From assembly GCF_001542775.1 (NCBI RefSeq), contig NZ_CP014145.1, positions 3,534,001 through 3,598,000 of the forward strand: a stretch of DNA of 64,000 nt. Direction: 5' to 3'. The notes below the pieces were generated by a model. It did not search any database and had not been told where the DNA came from. It was given only the letters and a program-made list of their open reading frames with translations. Every line of letters begins with the position of its first letter. Position 1 is the first letter of the stretch. Made by a program: the position numbers and the translations under genes. This document shows positions 60,794 to 64,000 of this stretch, in pieces. This DNA is from Microterricola viridarii. GTDB lineage: Bacteria > Actinomycetota > Actinomycetes > Actinomycetales > Microbacteriaceae.

Positions 60794-62080
60794 ATGCCTC
60801 ACGCAACGCTCGCGGCACCGCGCGGTGACACACTCGATCTCGACCTGGCTCCGGCCGCCCTTGCGATGGTGTGGTCGGGAATCGGCCGCCCGCACGAGGC
60901 GCTTGCCGTGCCCGACATTCGGCTCGCCCCGGGCGACGCCCTCGTGGCAGTGGAGCTCGCGACGATCTGCGGTTCGGACGTGCACACGGTCGCCGGCCAC
61001 CGGCCGGGGCCGTCGCCGTCGGTCCTCGGCCACGAGCAGGTCGGCCGGGTGCTCGCGACCGCGGGGCCGGTGCGCGCCGTCGACGGTCGCCGGCTCGAAC
61101 CGGGGATGCGGGTGGTCTGGTCGGTCGTCGTGTCCTGCGGGCGCTGCGCGCGCTGCCGGCGCGGGCTCCCGAACAAGTGCGTCTCTGCGGCGAAGTACGG
61201 CCACGAGGCCGTGCGCCACGAGTGGGAGTTGAGCGGCGGCTTCGCCTCGGCCGTGCACCTGAAGCGGGGGACCGGCATCGTGATCGTCGATGACGCGACC
61301 CCGGCCGGCGTTCTCGCGCCGGCATCGTGCGCCACTGCCACGGTCGTCGCCGCGATCGAGGCGGCAGAGCAGAGTGCGCCGCTCTCCGGGCGCACCGTGC
61401 TGGTGACGGGAGCCGGCATGCTCGGCCTCACCGCCACGGCGATGGCCGCGGATGCCGGGGCGCGGGTGGTCGTCAGCGACCCGAGCGCCGAGCGGCGTGC
61501 GGCCGCGCTGCGCTTCGGCGCGGCCGCCGTCGCCGACCCCGCCCTGCCCTCCGGTGCCGCAGGCAGCCTCGGTCGTGTGCTCGCCGCGCAGACTCGGGGG
61601 CGCGGGCTGTGCGACGTCGCTCTCGAGCTCTCCGGCGCGGCCCCTGCCGTGGCGTCCGCCCTCGCCGCCCTCGACACCGGCGGGGTGCTTGTGCTCGTCG
61701 GCAGCGTCTCGCCGGGCGCGCCCGTGCCGATCGACCCGGAGCGCCTCGTGCGCCAGCTGCTCACCGTGCGCGGCGTGCACAACTACACCCCGGCGCAGCT
61801 GCAGCGCGCGGCCGACTACCTCGCCGACGCGTGGCGGCGGCACCCCTTCGAGCAGCTGCTCGGCGAGGTGTTCCCGCTGGAACAGATCGACGAGGCATTC
61901 GACGCCGCCGCGCGCTTGGGCGGCGTCACGCCGGCCCCCGGCTCCCGCCCGTCGGGCATTGCCGGTGTCGCCGCCGCGCGCATCGGTCTGGCCCCGAGTC
62001 GGCTTCCGCACGCCGTGCCGACGCCGCACCCCGCCCGCGATCGCACCGGGCGCCTCATCCCCCCGCCCCAATTCCGTTGA
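60794..62080 (+). CDS. Zinc-dependent alcohol dehydrogenase of the phosphonate-associated (TIGR03366) type
   Basis: A 428-residue medium-chain dehydrogenase. The catalytic zinc site has TICGSDVH and LGHEQVGR; the structural zinc site is CGRCARCRRGLPNKC; the NAD(P) fold begins VLVTGAGMLGLTATAMA. The group is recurrently linked to phosphonate operons (TIGR03366 as I recall), but its reaction is unknown; it may reduce an aldehyde or oxidise a hydroxyphosphonate. The C-terminus runs some 40 residues past the usual end and its last codons and stop lie inside the 65-base palindromic element. It is the last gene of the phn operon. Confidence 0.86.
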   Translation: MPHATLAAPRGDTLDLDLAPAALAMVWSGIGRPHEALAVPDIRLAPGDALVAVELATICGSDVHTVAGHRPGPSPSVLGHEQVGRVLATAGPVRAVDGRRLEPGMRVVWSVVVSCGRCARCRRGLPNKCVSAAKYGHEAVRHEWELSGGFASAVHLKRGTGIVIVDDATPAGVLAPASCATATVVAAIEAAEQSAPLSGRTVLVTGAGMLGLTATAMAADAGARVVVSDPSAERRAAALRFGAAAVADPALPSGAAGSLGRVLAAQTRGRGLCDVALELSGAAPAVASALAALDTGGVLVLVGSVSPGAPVPIDPERLVRQLLTVRGVHNYTPAQLQRAADYLADAWRRHPFEQLLGEVFPLEQIDEAFDAAARLGGVTPAPGSRPSGIAGVAAARIGLAPSRLPHAVPTPHPARDRTGRLIPPPQFR

Positions 62081-62138
62081 GAGCGGTCAAATGGCCGGTT
62101 CCAGACCCGAAAAGTGGCCATTTGACCGCTCTCAACGG
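62074..62138. repeat. 65-base palindromic element, copy 2
   Basis: Perfect 23-base arms (62074-62096 and 62116-62138), identical to those of copy 1 at 26824-26888, around a different 19-base loop. It lies between the convergent dehydrogenase and kynureninase genes and supplies the stop codon of the former. It can act as a bidirectional terminator. Confidence 0.9.
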
Positions 62139-62143
62139 ACCTT

Positions 62144-63472
62144 CTAGGTCGTGGCGAGGAGGGTGCGGAGGGTGTCGCGGGCGGCGGCGAGGCCGCGGTA
62201 GACCTCGTCGAAGCTTGTCGACAGCGGGGCGAGGCCGATGCGCAGGCCGCCCGGGTCGCGGTAGTCGGGGATCACGTCCTGCGTCCAGAGCGCAGCGTTC
62301 ACCTCGCGCATCGCCGGGTGGTGCAGCGTGACGTGCCCGCCGCGCTGGCCCGGCTCGGCCGGCGTCGCGAGCGTCACGCCGAGCGGGGCCAGCCACGCCT
62401 CGTGCAGCCGGATCGCGTACGCGGTCAGCGCCTCGGACTTCGCCCGGATGGCGGCCATGCCCGCCTCCTCGATCATCTCCAGCGTGTCCTGCATCGCGAG
62501 CATGCCGACGATCGACGCGGTGCCGCTCACGAAGCGCTGCATGCCGGGAGCCGGCACGTACTCGGGCCCCATCGCGAACATGTCGCTGGTGCCCCACCAG
62601 CCCTGGATCGGCTGCGCCAGCTCGCCCTGCAGGCCGGCGCGCACGTAGGCGAAGGCGGGCGATCCCGGCCCGCCGTTCAGGTACTTGTAGGTGCAGCCGA
62701 CGGCCAGGTCGAAGCCCCAGGCGTCCGCCTCGACAGTCGTCGCGCCGGCCGAGTGGCACAGGTCCCAGAGGATCAGCGCGCCGGCGTCGTGCGTGATGCG
62801 GGTCAGCTCGGCGGCATCCGCAAGGTGGGCCGAGCGGTAGGCGACGTGCGAGACGACGACGAGGGCGGTCTGGGGCCCGACGACGGATGCCAACTGCTCC
62901 GCGGTCACGCCGGCGCTGGTGTCGACCTCGATCCAGCGCAGGGTGAGGCCGCGCTCCTTCGCGATGCCGTCGAGCACGTAGCGGTCGGTCGGAAAGTTGT
63001 CGGTGTCGACGACGATCTCGGTGCGCTGCGGGTCGCGCGCCACCTGAGCGTCGACGGCGGCGCGGGCCAGCTTGTAGAGCAGCACCGTGGTGGAGTCGCC
63101 GATCACGGTCTGGCCGGCGGCCGCGCCGATCACCGAGCGGCCGATGCGGTCGCCGATCTCGTAGGGCAGGCGCAGCCACTTCTCGTCCCAGCCACGGATC
63201 AGCCGGCCGGCCCACTCCTCGCGCAGGAACGTCTGAATGCGCTCGATCGCCGACACCGGCGGCCGGCCCAGCGAGTTGCCGTCGAAGTAGACCAGGTCGC
63301 TCTCGGCGCCGGCGAAGCGGGCACGGTAGGCGGCGAGGGGGTCGGCGGCATCCGCCCGCCGGGCAAACGCGAGCAGGTCGTCGGCGCGCGAGGGGTCGGC
63401 GTGCGCCGCGGCGGGCGGGGTGACGGATGCCGCCTGGCGCAGGCCGGGGCCCGGCTTCGGGATCGTTGTCAT
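62144..63472 (-). CDS. kynU: Kynureninase
   Basis: A 442-residue PLP enzyme cleaving L-kynurenine to anthranilate and alanine. Diagnostic segments are VYFDGNSLGRPP, VVDTDNFPTDRYVLDG, VVVSHVAYRSAHLADAAELT, LILWDLCHSAGA (the Asp contacting the PLP ring), the PLP lysine in GCTYKYLNGGPGSPAF and GWWGTSDMFAM. The N-terminal 30 residues are variable. It overlaps the amidohydrolase gene upstream by 4 bases, so the two are co-transcribed. It indicates tryptophan degradation through anthranilate. Confidence 0.95.
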   Translation of the reverse strand: MTTIPKPGPGLRQAASVTPPAAAHADPSRADDLLAFARRADAADPLAAYRARFAGAESDLVYFDGNSLGRPPVSAIERIQTFLREEWAGRLIRGWDEKWLRLPYEIGDRIGRSVIGAAAGQTVIGDSTTVLLYKLARAAVDAQVARDPQRTEIVVDTDNFPTDRYVLDGIAKERGLTLRWIEVDTSAGVTAEQLASVVGPQTALVVVSHVAYRSAHLADAAELTRITHDAGALILWDLCHSAGATTVEADAWGFDLAVGCTYKYLNGGPGSPAFAYVRAGLQGELAQPIQGWWGTSDMFAMGPEYVPAPGMQRFVSGTASIVGMLAMQDTLEMIEEAGMAAIRAKSEALTAYAIRLHEAWLAPLGVTLATPAEPGQRGGHVTLHHPAMREVNAALWTQDVIPDYRDPGGLRIGLAPLSTSFDEVYRGLAAARDTLRTLLATT

Positions 63473-64000
63473 GGCAGTGTCTCCTCGAGGTGGGCGGTCG
63501 TGGTTCCGCGTGCTCCGGCGAGCCAGCGGGCGGTGTCAGCACTGTAGCCGGTGGCCGGGGGAGTGCCGGGAACCCACGCGACGCGCGGTCCGATGGCGGG
63601 CTGTGCTGCAGACAGCGGTGCGTGCTCGGCGCCCGCGATGCTGGCGACGAGGGCGTCCGGGGTCAGTCCGGCCTCGGCCAGGGCGAGCAACTCGCGCTCG
63701 TTCACCCCGTTTGGCAGCGGCCCGTTGCCGAGGTCGGTGCCGTAGAGCACACGGCCGCCGACTGCCGTGAAGCGGCGCACGTTGTCGATGGCGATCGCCC
63801 GCTCCGGCGTCGCGGCGCCCCAGCCATGGATGTCGAGCGTGGAGATCCAGGACAGTCCGGCCACGGCCATCCGGCGGAGCAGGGCGTCATCGAGCGCCTC
63901 GGTGAACGGGGTGTGGGCGAGGGCGGAGACCCCGGCGTCCAACGCCCGGGCGGCCTGACCGGCGCCCTCGGTGTGTGCGACGACGGGCACGCCGTGCGCG
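63469..64000 (-). CDS. Amidohydrolase family protein, N-terminus beyond the window
   Basis: About 176 C-terminal residues of an amidohydrolase; the frame is open to the right edge. Visible features are PVVAHTEGAGQAARALDAGVSALAHTPF (second metal-binding histidines), the ISTLDIHGWG segment and the catalytic aspartate in VLYGTDLGNGPLPNGVNERELLALAEAGLTPDALVASI. It resembles imidazolonepropionase-like or prolidase-like members. Its stop overlaps the kynureninase start, suggesting a role near tryptophan or kynurenine breakdown, possibly deformylation or removal of an N-acyl group; this is inference. Confidence 0.8.
   Translation of the reverse strand, partial: AHGVPVVAHTEGAGQAARALDAGVSALAHTPFTEALDDALLRRMAVAGLSWISTLDIHGWGAATPERAIAIDNVRRFTAVGGRVLYGTDLGNGPLPNGVNERELLALAEAGLTPDALVASIAGAEHAPLSAAQPAIGPRVAWVPGTPPATGYSADTARWLAGARGTTTAHLEETLP

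Noticed and set aside
1..64000. tRNA, rRNA, integrase, transposase or prophage genes
   Set aside because: I looked for these and saw no supporting sequence. The dispersed repeats are not accompanied by a transposase in this window.

Overview
This window looks like a chromosomal segment of a high-GC actinobacterium, most probably a member of the Microbacteriaceae. The base composition is strongly GC-rich, GTG starts are frequent, and purA is preceded by a DUF3151 gene. There is a purS-purQ pair, a giant DUF5979 surface protein, and dispersed repeats built on TTGAGCCTGTCGAAA that I associate with this family. Almost every base is coding, mostly in short operons with 4-base ATGA overlaps. I see no rRNA, tRNA, CRISPR array, transposase or phage gene.

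Layout. 1-1120: end of an oligopeptide ABC importer (two ATPases). 1217-4919: NagD-type phosphatase, a manganese unit (mntH-mntR with two operator palindromes) and a SpoU-type RNA methyltransferase. 5142-17140: a cell-wall-anchored protein of about 3,077 residues with ten DUF5979-type repeats, then a large LuxR-type ATPase regulator. 17199-23419: two divergent units, each pairing a degenerate ABC-ATPase-like protein with a YhgE/Pip membrane protein, with a perfect palindrome between them and a TetR gene at the end. 23650-33478: an M66-like metalloprotease lipoprotein, CorA, DUF3151-purA, a TauE/SafE exporter, an EamA transporter, chorismate mutase and an SDR enzyme.

33587-40716 is a coherent catabolic cluster: RidA, an IclR regulator, an amidohydrolase of the N-acyl-D-amino-acid deacylase type in the same reading frame as a PfkB/KDG-type kinase, a KDPG aldolase, a D-serine-dehydratase-like (fold III) PLP enzyme and a beta-propeller lactonase. 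Read together they suggest conversion of an N-acetyl amino-sugar acid such as N-acetylglucosaminate to pyruvate and glyceraldehyde 3-phosphate. This is the most interesting system in the window. 41221-44377: a bacterial eRF1-like (baeRF) protein, a PQQ-like propeller protein and a Nudix hydrolase.

44512-52641: purL and, 4.8 kb away on the same strand, purS-purQ. Between them lie a cupredoxin lipoprotein, a DUF3817 membrane protein, a fur-katA unit with a clear operator, and a VanZ-RDD protein. 52808-54687: a DrrAB-type exporter. 54848-62080: a phosphonate uptake and catabolism operon (phnD, phnC, a double-length phnE, an FAD oxidoreductase, a PhnX-like hydrolase and an alcohol dehydrogenase). 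62144-64000: kynureninase and a truncated amidohydrolase, on the opposite strand.

Cross-cutting signals. Many genes carry a TANNNT hexamer exactly 6 bases before the start codon, which suggests leaderless transcripts. REP-like arrays occur at four places, one of them translated inside the deacylase. A 65-bp element with perfect 23-bp arms occurs twice with different loops. All functions are assigned by reading motifs; no database search was run.
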